Origin: an uncultured Gammaproteobacteria bacterium
GTDB lineage: Bacteria > Pseudomonadota > Gammaproteobacteria > Pseudomonadales > Azotimanducaceae
Length of the DNA: 60,006 bases
Direction: 5' to 3'
NCBI GenBank assembly: GCA_913050215.1
Contig: CAJXBG010000011.1
Coordinates: 1-60,006, forward strand
Part shown: in pieces, positions 26,150 through 34,405 of the stretch
Layout of the letters: each line of letters starts with the position of its first letter
Position numbering within the stretch: position 1 is the first letter of the stretch
Translations under genes and position numbers: made by a program
Notes under the pieces: generated by a model
What the model was told of the DNA's origin: nothing
Seen by the model: only the letters and a program-made list of their open reading frames with translations
Database searches by the model: none

Positions 26150-27931
26150 ATGACTGACACGATAAAGATCGCAAACTGCAGCGGCTTCTACGGCGACAAA
26201 CTCAGCGCAGCAAAAGACATGGTGGACGGTGGTCCTATCGACGTGCTCACCGGTGATTACCTTGCAGAATTGACGATGACAATTTTGTACAACCAGCGTT
26301 CGAAAAAGCCGGATGCCGGTTACGTGGGCACTTTCCTGAAGCAGGTAAAAGACGTCCTCGCCACTTGTATGGAAAAAAACATCAAAATTGTGACAAATGC
26401 CGGCGGACTTAATCCGTCAGGCATGGCTGTTGCCGTTTCAGAAATAGCAAAAGAATTAAATCTTGATGTAAAGGTAGCCTACATCGAAGGTGATGACCTT
26501 ATGCCTCGACTTGCTGATTTGCAGGAAAAAGGCGAACAGTTCGAAAACATCGATACTCAACAAAACCTTGCCGATGGAAACAAGCCACCCGTCACTGCGA
26601 ACGCCTATCTAGGTGCGTGGGGTATCAAAACGGCACTGGATATGGGTGCGGATGTCGTCATCTGTCCACGAGTGACTGATGCAGCGGTTGTCATCGGGCC
26701 TGCAGCATGGAAATTTAACTGGCAACGACAGGATTATGATGCACTTGCCGGCGCACTTGCCGCTGGACACATTATTGAGTGTGGCGCACAGGCGACGGGT
26801 GGTAACTATGCCTTCTTTCAGGAAGTGCCGAGCTTCCACAATATGGGTTATCCCATCGCAGAAATTGAAGCGAATGGAAACTTCACCATCACCAAACACC
26901 CCGGGACAGGCGGACTGGTTTCTGTCGGTACAGTTAAAGCACAACTGCTCTATGAGATCAGCTCACCGGCTTATCTAAACCCTGATGTCATTGCACACTT
27001 TGACACCATGAGCATTGAACAACAGGGTGACGACCGGGTCTATGTTTCAGGCTGCCGTGGCAGCAGTCCGCCAGCCACACACAAGGTTTGTATCAACACT
27101 GCTGGTGGTTTTCGCAACAGCATGGAAATGCTGCTAACCGGTCTGGACATCGAGGAAAAAGCCGAAATGTTCACCGATACACTGTTCCAGTCTGTTGGAG
27201 GTCAGGAACAATTTGACGATGTCACGATTCAACTCATCCGCAACGACAAGGAAGACCCAAAGACAAACGAAGAAGCCTATGCGCGGCTCAGAATTAATGT
27301 CAAATCGAAAGATTCAGCCTTGGTTGGCAGAATTTTTTCAGCCAAGGTAATTGAGTTGGCGCTCGCCAGCTTTCCTGGGTTCGGCTCCAGCTCAGCAGGC
27401 GCTGGGGGCGCGTACATTTCCTATTGGCCAGCTCTGGTGGACAGTAAACACATCATTGAGACGGTTCACATGGATGGCAAATCAATCGATGTTCGGCCTA
27501 CAAACCAGCTCAACCTCGAAGCTATTTACTACCAGAAAATGCCGGTGAAAATCCCTGAATACCCTCAGGGTGAGACCATACGAATCCCTTTCGGTCGTCT
27601 GTTTGGAACTCGTTCTGGCGACAAAGGAGGTAATGCAAACGTTGGTATTTGGGCCAGAACACCTGAAGCATTTGGATTCCTGCATGCGTTTTTAACCGTC
27701 GAAAGATTCCAGGCACTATTAGCCGACACGGCGGAATTCAAGATCGAGCGTTTTGAGCTGCCAAACCTGCATGCCTTGAACTTTTATATTCATGGCATTC
27801 TCGGCGAGGGAGTTTCCTCCTCTGTTCGTATCGACGGTCAGGCAAAGACGATGGGCGAATATCTGCGGGCAAAAATAATCGAAGTACCCGTGGAAATTGC
27901 CAAACAACATACCACTGACATTGCCAAGTGA
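26150..27931 (+). CDS. atuA: AtuA-like protein (DUF1446), acyclic terpene utilisation family
   Basis: 593 aa, the usual full length. Family stretches include IANCSGFYGDKLSAA, GDYLAELTMTILYNQ and NAGGLNPSGMA in the DUF1446 domain (1 to about 450), then the conserved C-terminal domain beginning near FGRLFGTRSGDKGGNANVG. The protein is required for growth on citronellol-type terpenoids in Pseudomonas, but its reaction is not established. Here it is directly upstream of both carboxylase subunit genes; the next gene starts 7 bp after its stop codon. The symbol reflects family membership, not proven orthology. Confidence 0.88.
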   Translation: MTDTIKIANCSGFYGDKLSAAKDMVDGGPIDVLTGDYLAELTMTILYNQRSKKPDAGYVGTFLKQVKDVLATCMEKNIKIVTNAGGLNPSGMAVAVSEIAKELNLDVKVAYIEGDDLMPRLADLQEKGEQFENIDTQQNLADGNKPPVTANAYLGAWGIKTALDMGADVVICPRVTDAAVVIGPAAWKFNWQRQDYDALAGALAAGHIIECGAQATGGNYAFFQEVPSFHNMGYPIAEIEANGNFTITKHPGTGGLVSVGTVKAQLLYEISSPAYLNPDVIAHFDTMSIEQQGDDRVYVSGCRGSSPPATHKVCINTAGGFRNSMEMLLTGLDIEEKAEMFTDTLFQSVGGQEQFDDVTIQLIRNDKEDPKTNEEAYARLRINVKSKDSALVGRIFSAKVIELALASFPGFGSSSAGAGGAYISYWPALVDSKHIIETVHMDGKSIDVRPTNQLNLEAIYYQKMPVKIPEYPQGETIRIPFGRLFGTRSGDKGGNANVGIWARTPEAFGFLHAFLTVERFQALLADTAEFKIERFELPNLHALNFYIHGILGEGVSSSVRIDGQAKTMGEYLRAKIIEVPVEIAKQHTTDIAK

Positions 27932-27938
27932 GAACATC

Positions 27939-29903
27939 ATGAGAAAAATACTTATTGCAAACAGGGCAGAAATTGCCTGTCGCGTCATCGACAGTGTTCA
28001 GGCTGCAGGGTTCGATGCTATCGCTGTGCACAGTGATGCTGATGCACAATCTCGATTCGTCTCCATGGCTGATGCAAGTGTGGCAATCGGCGGCCAAACA
28101 CCGGCGGAGTCTTACCTCGACATCGATAAAATTATCAACGCAGCAAAGGCCGCTGACGCCGATGCAATCCATCCAGGCTATGGCTTCCTTTCGGAGAATG
28201 CCGATTTTGCCAAGGCCTGCGCAGATAATAATATTAAGTTTATCGGCCCTTCTTCCGACGCCATCAACTTAATGGGCAACAAGGCCTCTGCAAAAGATTT
28301 GATGATCAAGGCCGGCGTGCCCTGCGTCCCGGGTTATCAGGGAACTGCACAGGACAATGCGCATTTGATCAAGGAGGCAAAAAAGATCGGTGCACCGATC
28401 ATGGTGAAAGCCGCGGCTGGCGGCGGTGGTAGAGGCATGCGACTTGTCACTGATTTAGCCGAGCTGCCGGATGCGCTGGACTCAGCTCGAGCAGAATCGA
28501 CAAGCGCTTTCAGTAGCGATGAGCTAATACTTGAGAAAGCCATTGTCGATGGAAGACATATTGAACTGCAGATTGCAGGAGACAGTCACGGTAACGTCAT
28601 ACATCTCGGCGAGCGGGACTGCTCTGCTCAACGCCGCCACCAGAAAGTGATTGAAGAATGCCCATCACCTTTTGTGACACCAGCACTGCGGGCAAAGATG
28701 GGCGAAGCGGCGGTAAACGCTGCCAAGGCAGTGAACTACGAAGGTGTTGGGACCGTTGAGTTCTTAGTAGATGAAAAAGAAAATTTCTATTTCCTTGAAA
28801 TGAACACGCGATTGCAGGTTGAGCATCCAGTGACGGAACTTGTCACTGACACTGATCTTGTCGACTGGCAATTAAGAATAGCCAGCGGCGAACCACTACC
28901 TTGCGAGCAATCAGACATTCACTTTGATGGTCATGCCATCGAGGTCCGAATTTACGCTGAGGACCCGCTGAACAACTTCATGCCGCAGACAGGGAAAATT
29001 CACTACTTCGAGCCTTACGATAATGTCGGCGTCCGGATTGATCATGGCCTGCACAGTGGCTGCCAAATAACGCCGTATTATGACGCAATGCTGGCAAAGC
29101 TCATCTGTTGGGGAAAAGATAGGGAGGAAGCACGGCGGCGCCTTATCAGAGCATTAACGCAAACAAGGATTCTTGGTCTTACCACTAACAAAAGTTTTCT
29201 TGTTGATCTACTTGAACAACAAACCTTTGTGAAAGGCGACACCACAACCGGTTTCATCAACGAGCAGTTACTCGAACAGCTTAGAGCTAAAAACACCGAT
29301 GAGCTCATCGCCGTTAATGCCGCGCTAATCGCGCATCATAGCTCACACAGCGCGGGGAGCAGCGGCGGCTGGAGCAACACTGAACCCATGTTTATTCGAG
29401 ACACCTTATTAATCGGTGGTAGAGAGGTATCCGTCACGAGCCTGGCCACGGATATCGGGTTTGAAGTGCTCGTCGATGGCAACGAACATCTAGTACAGAT
29501 TACCCACTGTGAATCAGGCACGCTGATCTATAACTACAACGGGGTCGCAAAGGAAGCCGTCTTCTATTTGTCTGACGAGGAGACAAGTATCGATTTTGGC
29601 AAGGATAACCTGAATGCAAAAATTATGACTTATGCACCGGCAGCTTCTGCCGACGGTTCGGGTAGTGGTCAGATTCACGCTTCGACCGAAGGTCTGGTCG
29701 TTAAGGTGCTGGTTGCTGAAGGAGAAAAGGTCACCAAAGATCAACCGTTGGTCATCGTCGAGGCGATGAAAATGGAACATAGGCACTTGGCCGATGGCGA
29801 CGGCGAAGTGATACAGGTCGCAGTGGAAACAGGCAATCAGGTAAAGAATCGACAGTTGATGGTCGAACTGAAATTAACGGAGGTTGAAGATGAGTCAGCT
29901 TGA
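27939..29903 (+). CDS. biotin carboxylase / biotin carrier subunit of acyl-CoA carboxylase (MCC/GCC-type alpha)
   Basis: 654 aa from the ATG at 27939. N-terminal biotin carboxylase: MRKILIANRAEIACRVI, HPGYGFLSENADFA, the ATP-grasp loop AAAGGGGRGMRLV and EMNTRLQVEHPVTE. The C-terminal carrier domain has the biotinylation motif EAMKMEH with Lys611. This is the full alpha subunit of methylcrotonyl-, geranyl- or propionyl-type carboxylases; the partner's motifs point to the MCC/GCC class. Its end overlaps the beta-subunit start by 14 bp, suggesting translational coupling for a fixed subunit ratio. Confidence 0.92.
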   Translation: MRKILIANRAEIACRVIDSVQAAGFDAIAVHSDADAQSRFVSMADASVAIGGQTPAESYLDIDKIINAAKAADADAIHPGYGFLSENADFAKACADNNIKFIGPSSDAINLMGNKASAKDLMIKAGVPCVPGYQGTAQDNAHLIKEAKKIGAPIMVKAAAGGGGRGMRLVTDLAELPDALDSARAESTSAFSSDELILEKAIVDGRHIELQIAGDSHGNVIHLGERDCSAQRRHQKVIEECPSPFVTPALRAKMGEAAVNAAKAVNYEGVGTVEFLVDEKENFYFLEMNTRLQVEHPVTELVTDTDLVDWQLRIASGEPLPCEQSDIHFDGHAIEVRIYAEDPLNNFMPQTGKIHYFEPYDNVGVRIDHGLHSGCQITPYYDAMLAKLICWGKDREEARRRLIRALTQTRILGLTTNKSFLVDLLEQQTFVKGDTTTGFINEQLLEQLRAKNTDELIAVNAALIAHHSSHSAGSSGGWSNTEPMFIRDTLLIGGREVSVTSLATDIGFEVLVDGNEHLVQITHCESGTLIYNYNGVAKEAVFYLSDEETSIDFGKDNLNAKIMTYAPAASADGSGSGQIHASTEGLVVKVLVAEGEKVTKDQPLVIVEAMKMEHRHLADGDGEVIQVAVETGNQVKNRQLMVELKLTEVEDESA

Positions 29904-31536
29904 AACAAGACTGGATACCAATAGCGAAGCATACCGCGAAAATGTTGAGTTCATGACCAATTATGTCGAAAAGGTCCGTGTCGTTGAGCGAAATATCAGA
30001 GCAAGCGAAGAGCGCTATCGCGAGCGAGCGGAAAAGAAAGGCAAACTATTACCACGTGAACGTTTGTCGCATTTGCTTGATCGTGGCGCCCCTTTTCTGG
30101 AGCTTTCCTCAATCGCAGGTCTTGGGATGAATGGCGATAAGGAAGGTGAAACCGCCGGTGGAAATCTCATTGTCGGGATTGGCTACGTGAAGGGTCGTCG
30201 CGTGCTTGCGATGGTCTGGAACTATGCAATAAAGGGCGGCACCATTACCTCTGTCACCACCCGAAAAAATTTAAGGTTACAAGAAATCGCCTTTAGCACA
30301 AGACTACCGCTGGTATGTCTAAGCGAAAGTGGGGGTGGCAATCTTGCGGGCGGCGGCGATCCAGACCCGTGGGGCGTCCATGGTTTCCTCGACGGTGGCA
30401 GGGTCTATTGCCAGCAAGCTGAGCTTTCCGCTGCAGGCATACCACAGATCACCGTGGCGCACGGCAACGCTACAGCAGGGGGTGCCTATCAAGTAGCGCT
30501 TTCTGACTATGTTGTACTCGTTAGAGACCAAACACACCTGTTCCTCGCAGGTCCACCGCTGTTAAAAGCAGCAACAGGGGAAGAAGCTGATCACGAAACA
30601 TTGGGTGGTGCGGTCATGCACGCGACGGTCTCACAAACAGGCGAATATTTTGCGGAAAGTGATGCTGACGGCATTCGGGTAGCCAGAGACATTCTTGATC
30701 AATTCCCACCGGATGCAGCAACAAACCTAGTGCCAGATCAGCCCGTCGAACAACCGCTGTACCCAGCAGAGGAGCTACGCGGTATCGTGTCAGAAGATAA
30801 ACGGATTCCCTACGACATGCGTGAAGTCATCGCGAGGGTGTTTGATGGTTCAAGGTTTTTCGAATTCGAGCCTGTCAACGATCCGCATACCGTTTGTGGC
30901 CATGCTCACATTGGCGGCTGGCGCTGCGGCATCATTACTAACAATGGTCCTATCACACCGCAAGGCGCGAAGAAGGCGAGTCAGTTCCTGCAGCTTTGCG
31001 ATCAGACAAATACGCCGATGATCTTCCTGCAAAACACCACGGGTTTTTTAGTCGGTGTAGAAGCAGAGCAGGCTGGCCAGGTTAAACATGGCTCAAAAAT
31101 GATTCAAGCTGTCGCAAACTTCCGTCCGATCAAACTTACCATAATTGTTGGTAATGCCTACGGCGCTGGCAATTACGCCATGTGTTCAAAGTCACTGAAG
31201 CCTGAGTTTGTTTTCTCATGGCCAACTGCCCGACAGGCCGTCATGGGAGGTGCACAGGCAGCAGGCGTCATGAGAGTTATTGCCGAGGACAGAGCAAAAT
31301 TGACGGGACAGGAAATACCCCAAGAACAAAGAGACATGATGGAGAAGCAAGGCGCGGCGATCATCGAGAGCATGGAGCATTCATCCGAGGCGATGCACTG
31401 TTCATCACGCATGATGGACGATGGTATTATTGATCCTGCAGATACTCGCGAAGTATTGATATTTACGTTGGAGACTTGCCTTGAAACAACCCACCGCGGC
31501 ACGGAGCCCAACACCTTTGGTGTGGCCCGGTTTTAG
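29890..31536 (+). CDS. carboxyltransferase (beta) subunit of acyl-CoA carboxylase, MCC/GCC-type
   Basis: 548 aa from the ATG at 29890, served by CGGAGG six bases upstream. Crotonase-fold carboxyltransferase: ERLSHLLDRGAPFLELS, GGNLAGGGDP, NATAGGAYQVALSD and LAGPPLLKAATGEEA, the last typical of methylcrotonyl- and geranyl-CoA carboxylases and not of propionyl-CoA enzymes. The C-terminal half keeps NTTGFLVGVEAEQAG and VGNAYGAGNYAMC. Which of the two substrates it prefers cannot be decided by eye; atuA linkage favours a geranyl-CoA-like branched substrate. It forms a hetero-oligomer with the preceding gene product. Confidence 0.92.
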   Translation: MSQLETRLDTNSEAYRENVEFMTNYVEKVRVVERNIRASEERYRERAEKKGKLLPRERLSHLLDRGAPFLELSSIAGLGMNGDKEGETAGGNLIVGIGYVKGRRVLAMVWNYAIKGGTITSVTTRKNLRLQEIAFSTRLPLVCLSESGGGNLAGGGDPDPWGVHGFLDGGRVYCQQAELSAAGIPQITVAHGNATAGGAYQVALSDYVVLVRDQTHLFLAGPPLLKAATGEEADHETLGGAVMHATVSQTGEYFAESDADGIRVARDILDQFPPDAATNLVPDQPVEQPLYPAEELRGIVSEDKRIPYDMREVIARVFDGSRFFEFEPVNDPHTVCGHAHIGGWRCGIITNNGPITPQGAKKASQFLQLCDQTNTPMIFLQNTTGFLVGVEAEQAGQVKHGSKMIQAVANFRPIKLTIIVGNAYGAGNYAMCSKSLKPEFVFSWPTARQAVMGGAQAAGVMRVIAEDRAKLTGQEIPQEQRDMMEKQGAAIIESMEHSSEAMHCSSRMMDDGIIDPADTREVLIFTLETCLETTHRGTEPNTFGVARF

Positions 31537-31584
31537 GTGGCCAAATAGAAACATAGTGGCAACAAGATTTTTCTGGAGAAAGTA

Positions 31585-32787
31585 ATGAGTGTAAGCGAAC
31601 AGGAGCTGGACCAATTCAGAGTGGAAGTGTCCGCATGGCTAAGAGAAAACAATCCTGGCGATCCCGGATTTTTGTTACCCGAATCATTTATGGAGGTGGG
31701 AACAGACGAACAATTTGAATATCTCCGCGACTGGCAAAGAAAGGTCTACGATGCGGGATACCTTGGAATGTCATGGCCTGAGGAATACGGCGGTGGTGGC
31801 AAGCCGCAGGTATTTCAAGACATCGTGTCACAGGAAATGGCGCGTCAGCGGGTGCCTTTTATGACAAACACGATTGGCCTCAACTGGGCTGGCCCTCTCA
31901 TACTCCAACAAGGTACAGAGGAGGATAAGAAAAAATATATCAAGGGTATTCTTAATGCCGATGATATTTGGTGTCAGGGGTTTTCTGAGCCAGACCACGG
32001 GTCAGATCTCGGCAATGCCCAGGTTAAGGCAGTGAAGGATGGTGATGACTACATCATCAACGGCTCCAAAATTTGGACCAGCCTGGGTTCATACGCAAAG
32101 TACATGATCCTACTCGCTCGCACTTCAAATGAAGGTCCCAGCAAATACGCGGGATTGAGCTTCTTCCTTGCACCGATGAAAACCGAGGGAATCGATCCGC
32201 AACCGATCAAAAAGCTCACAAGTGAGTACGGTTTTTGTCAGACCTTTTTCAATGATGCACGCATTCCTGCCAACTCTATTATGGGGAGAGAAGGCGAAGG
32301 TTGGCAAGTTGCTATGGCCACACTCATGTTTGAGAGAGGTAATGTTGGCGGCCAGGCAGGCGGCCTATCGATGATGGACATCAACGTGAATGACGTGCTC
32401 GAACTAGCGCGTCGCTCAAAGCGAAATGGAAAACCGGCGCTTGAAGACCCATTGATCAGAGACCAGATGGTTCAATTTTTGATTGAAGCAAAAAGCAATG
32501 TCTTGATGGGCGCCAGGACAAAAATTCCAGCGCTAAATACTGAACGACCCACTGCTATCGCCATGTCTGGCAAACTCAGAGGCTCTGAGTTAAAGCGACG
32601 CTTCTGTCAATTCGCCATGTCGCTACAGGGCGCTAATGGCGGGCGATTTATTTCTCCCGAGGCGGTAGACGGCGGTAAATGGCAACGAATTTACTTCAAC
32701 TCTTTCTCCGCAACCATCGGCGGCGGCACCACTCAGGTTCAATACAACATCATGGGTGAACGTGTACTTGGATTGCCAAAAAGCTAA
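31585..32787 (+). CDS. acyl-CoA dehydrogenase (larger of a pair)
   Basis: 400 aa. Full three-domain acyl-CoA dehydrogenase: YLGMSWPEEYGGGG, WCQGFSEPDHGSDLGNAQ (FAD/substrate lid), NGSKIWTSLGSYA and the C-terminal IGGGTTQVQYNIMGERVLGLP. The C-terminus is of the FadE type found in branched-chain, sterol and terpenoid catabolism. TCTGGAGAAAGTA is a strong ribosome-binding site. It lies 48 bp after the carboxyltransferase gene and 50 bp before a second, shorter dehydrogenase, with which it may form a heteromer. It is the likely introducer of the double bond before carboxylation (AtuD-like role), by context. Confidence 0.9.
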   Translation: MSVSEQELDQFRVEVSAWLRENNPGDPGFLLPESFMEVGTDEQFEYLRDWQRKVYDAGYLGMSWPEEYGGGGKPQVFQDIVSQEMARQRVPFMTNTIGLNWAGPLILQQGTEEDKKKYIKGILNADDIWCQGFSEPDHGSDLGNAQVKAVKDGDDYIINGSKIWTSLGSYAKYMILLARTSNEGPSKYAGLSFFLAPMKTEGIDPQPIKKLTSEYGFCQTFFNDARIPANSIMGREGEGWQVAMATLMFERGNVGGQAGGLSMMDINVNDVLELARRSKRNGKPALEDPLIRDQMVQFLIEAKSNVLMGARTKIPALNTERPTAIAMSGKLRGSELKRRFCQFAMSLQGANGGRFISPEAVDGGKWQRIYFNSFSATIGGGTTQVQYNIMGERVLGLPKS

Positions 32788-32837
32788 ATTTGCCTGTGTC
32801 TCGGATAAGCAGGACAGGCGGAGAAGAAGGAACAACG

Positions 32838-33953
32838 ATGAATAGTCAAATTAGTTTTACCGAAGAACAAAGTATGTTGCTAGATACGGCGATGGACTTT
32901 TGTAGCAAAAACTCACCGATCAACCTCGTTCGCAGCAGAACCGAAGAAGCCCAGAGTCTACCTTCTGACCTGTGGTTATCGATAGTGGAGTTAGGTTGGA
33001 CTGGGATCGCTGTGCCCGAATCTCACGGAGGTCTGGGCCTTAGCGTGGCTGACCTGGTTCCTGTCGTTGAAGCGATGGGGCGAAACCTAATGGCTAGCCC
33101 ATTGGTATGGTCGGCAATTTCAGCGAATACTTTGCAACTCGCGGGGAGCGAGGCGCAGAAGTCGGCATGGCTTTCAAAGATTGCAAACGGTGCCATCGCA
33201 ACCATGGCCTTGATAGAACCGGACGGCAGTTGGCAGCTTTCCGAACCACTTTGTAACGGCACGATGAAGGAAAATACTATTAGTCTTTCCGGCACAAAGT
33301 GTTTTGTTCAGGATGCCGCGTTTGCAGAAATCGTGCTGGTCTCAATCCTGCTAGAAAATCAGCCTCGGCTTGTTTTGCTTGAAAGGTCAGCCATACCCGA
33401 ACATGCACTGCAACGAGAAGTTGTCATCGACGAAACGCGACGTTGTTACCGTTTAACGCTCGATGGAATAACGGTAACACCGGATCAAGTTTTACCCGAG
33501 ACCTGCTTTGTTGAGATCGAACAGACTGCGATGTTATTGCTGTCAGCGGAAATCGCAGGGGGACATGCCAGCACGCTCAATCTAATTGTCGAATATTTGA
33601 AGACTAGAAAACAATTCGACCAATATATTGGCAGTTACCAGGCACTGAAACATCCAACCGTTGATGTGCTACTGGGGCTGGAGGCGACACGTTCTCATCT
33701 CTATCACGCGGCCACCGTATACGATACGGGCACCCCACTGGAGAAAGAGACATCGTTGCGTATGTTAAAGGCCGTCGCTAGTGAAGGTTTTGCTTTTGCT
33801 GGGGACCGCGCTATTCAGTTTCACGGTGGGTTCGGATTCACCTACGAATGCGATGCACAGCTTTTTCTTCGCCGTGCGATTTTTTGTCAGCATCAATTCG
33901 GTGACGAGACACACCAACGTGCCTACCTCGCAGATACCTTGATTGATAATTAA
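32838..33953 (+). CDS. acyl-CoA dehydrogenase-like protein (smaller of a pair)
   Basis: 371 aa from the ATG at 32838, with GAAGAAGGAAC as ribosome-binding site; an open stretch upstream is not family-like. The domain order is that of acyl-CoA dehydrogenases (WTGIAVPESHGGLGL, SLSGTKCFVQDA), and it ends in RAIQFHGGFGFTYECDAQLFLRRA. It lacks the G-G-T-x-E/Q helix end seen in its neighbour. Short FadE-type proteins like this often pair with a full-length partner to give alpha2beta2 enzymes, as with FadE28/FadE29 in mycobacterial sterol side-chain degradation. Pairing is inferred from adjacency. Confidence 0.87.
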   Translation: MNSQISFTEEQSMLLDTAMDFCSKNSPINLVRSRTEEAQSLPSDLWLSIVELGWTGIAVPESHGGLGLSVADLVPVVEAMGRNLMASPLVWSAISANTLQLAGSEAQKSAWLSKIANGAIATMALIEPDGSWQLSEPLCNGTMKENTISLSGTKCFVQDAAFAEIVLVSILLENQPRLVLLERSAIPEHALQREVVIDETRRCYRLTLDGITVTPDQVLPETCFVEIEQTAMLLLSAEIAGGHASTLNLIVEYLKTRKQFDQYIGSYQALKHPTVDVLLGLEATRSHLYHAATVYDTGTPLEKETSLRMLKAVASEGFAFAGDRAIQFHGGFGFTYECDAQLFLRRAIFCQHQFGDETHQRAYLADTLIDN

Positions 33954-34138
33954 AGCTACTGAGGCTCTGAGTTCTTGGTGATCGCACAATCGCAGATAGC
34001 CTTGAGATGAACCGTACAGCCTTCTTGTGCCCGATTAGTCGACTAATCTACGCGGCGGAGAGATTAATGACGAATACTTCAGGCACACGAACGTGCATAT
34101 GCTTGCCTCACTCAGCCGCTCTCATTCAAGCCGGTAAC
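33954..34138. other. short gap between convergent genes with a 16-bp palindrome
   Basis: GATTAGTCGACTAATC at 34033-34048 is a perfect palindrome. It lies between two convergent 3' ends, so it is not at an obvious promoter. One such palindrome is expected by chance in 60 kb. No T-run follows. Confidence 0.3.
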
Positions 34139-34381
34139 CTAGCCACCTACAATCCGTGGTAGCAAAAATACCTCTGAACCTTCAGGAATTGGCGTCTCCC
34201 AACTATCGCGATAAATTGTGCCATCAATCGCAACGGCAATCCCTTCCTCCGGATGGTGTTCCAGTTTGGGGTATCTATCGATCAGACGGGTCAGTAGCTC
34301 GCGAATAGTCTCTGCCTCAACTTCAACTGAGGCGAGACCACCCACGGCATCTCTTACCGACCCTGACAGGGAGACTTCCAC
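34139..34381 (-). CDS. MoaD/ThiS-like sulfur-carrier-fold protein
   Basis: 80 aa, ubiquitin-like beta-grasp. It opens with a beta strand and ETIRELLTRLIDRYP, and ends in PRIVGG with the C-terminal Gly-Gly needed for adenylation and thiocarboxylation in MoaD/ThiS carriers. The start is GTG, complementary to 34379-34381, after AGGAAAGG. It is 24 bp downstream of the molybdenum hydroxylase large-subunit gene on the same strand, so is probably in that operon. It may carry sulfur for cofactor maturation or another step; no MoeB-like partner is seen here. Confidence 0.85.
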   Translation of the reverse strand: MEVSLSGSVRDAVGGLASVEVEAETIRELLTRLIDRYPKLEHHPEEGIAVAIDGTIYRDSWETPIPEGSEVFLLPRIVGG

Positions 34382-34405
34382 TTGACCTTTCCTGCCTAAA
34401 CCAAA

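Noticed and set aside
34033-34048. Perfect 16-bp palindrome GATTAGTCGACTAATC.
   Set aside because: It lies between convergent 3' ends, not at a promoter, and about one such palindrome is expected by chance in 60 kb.
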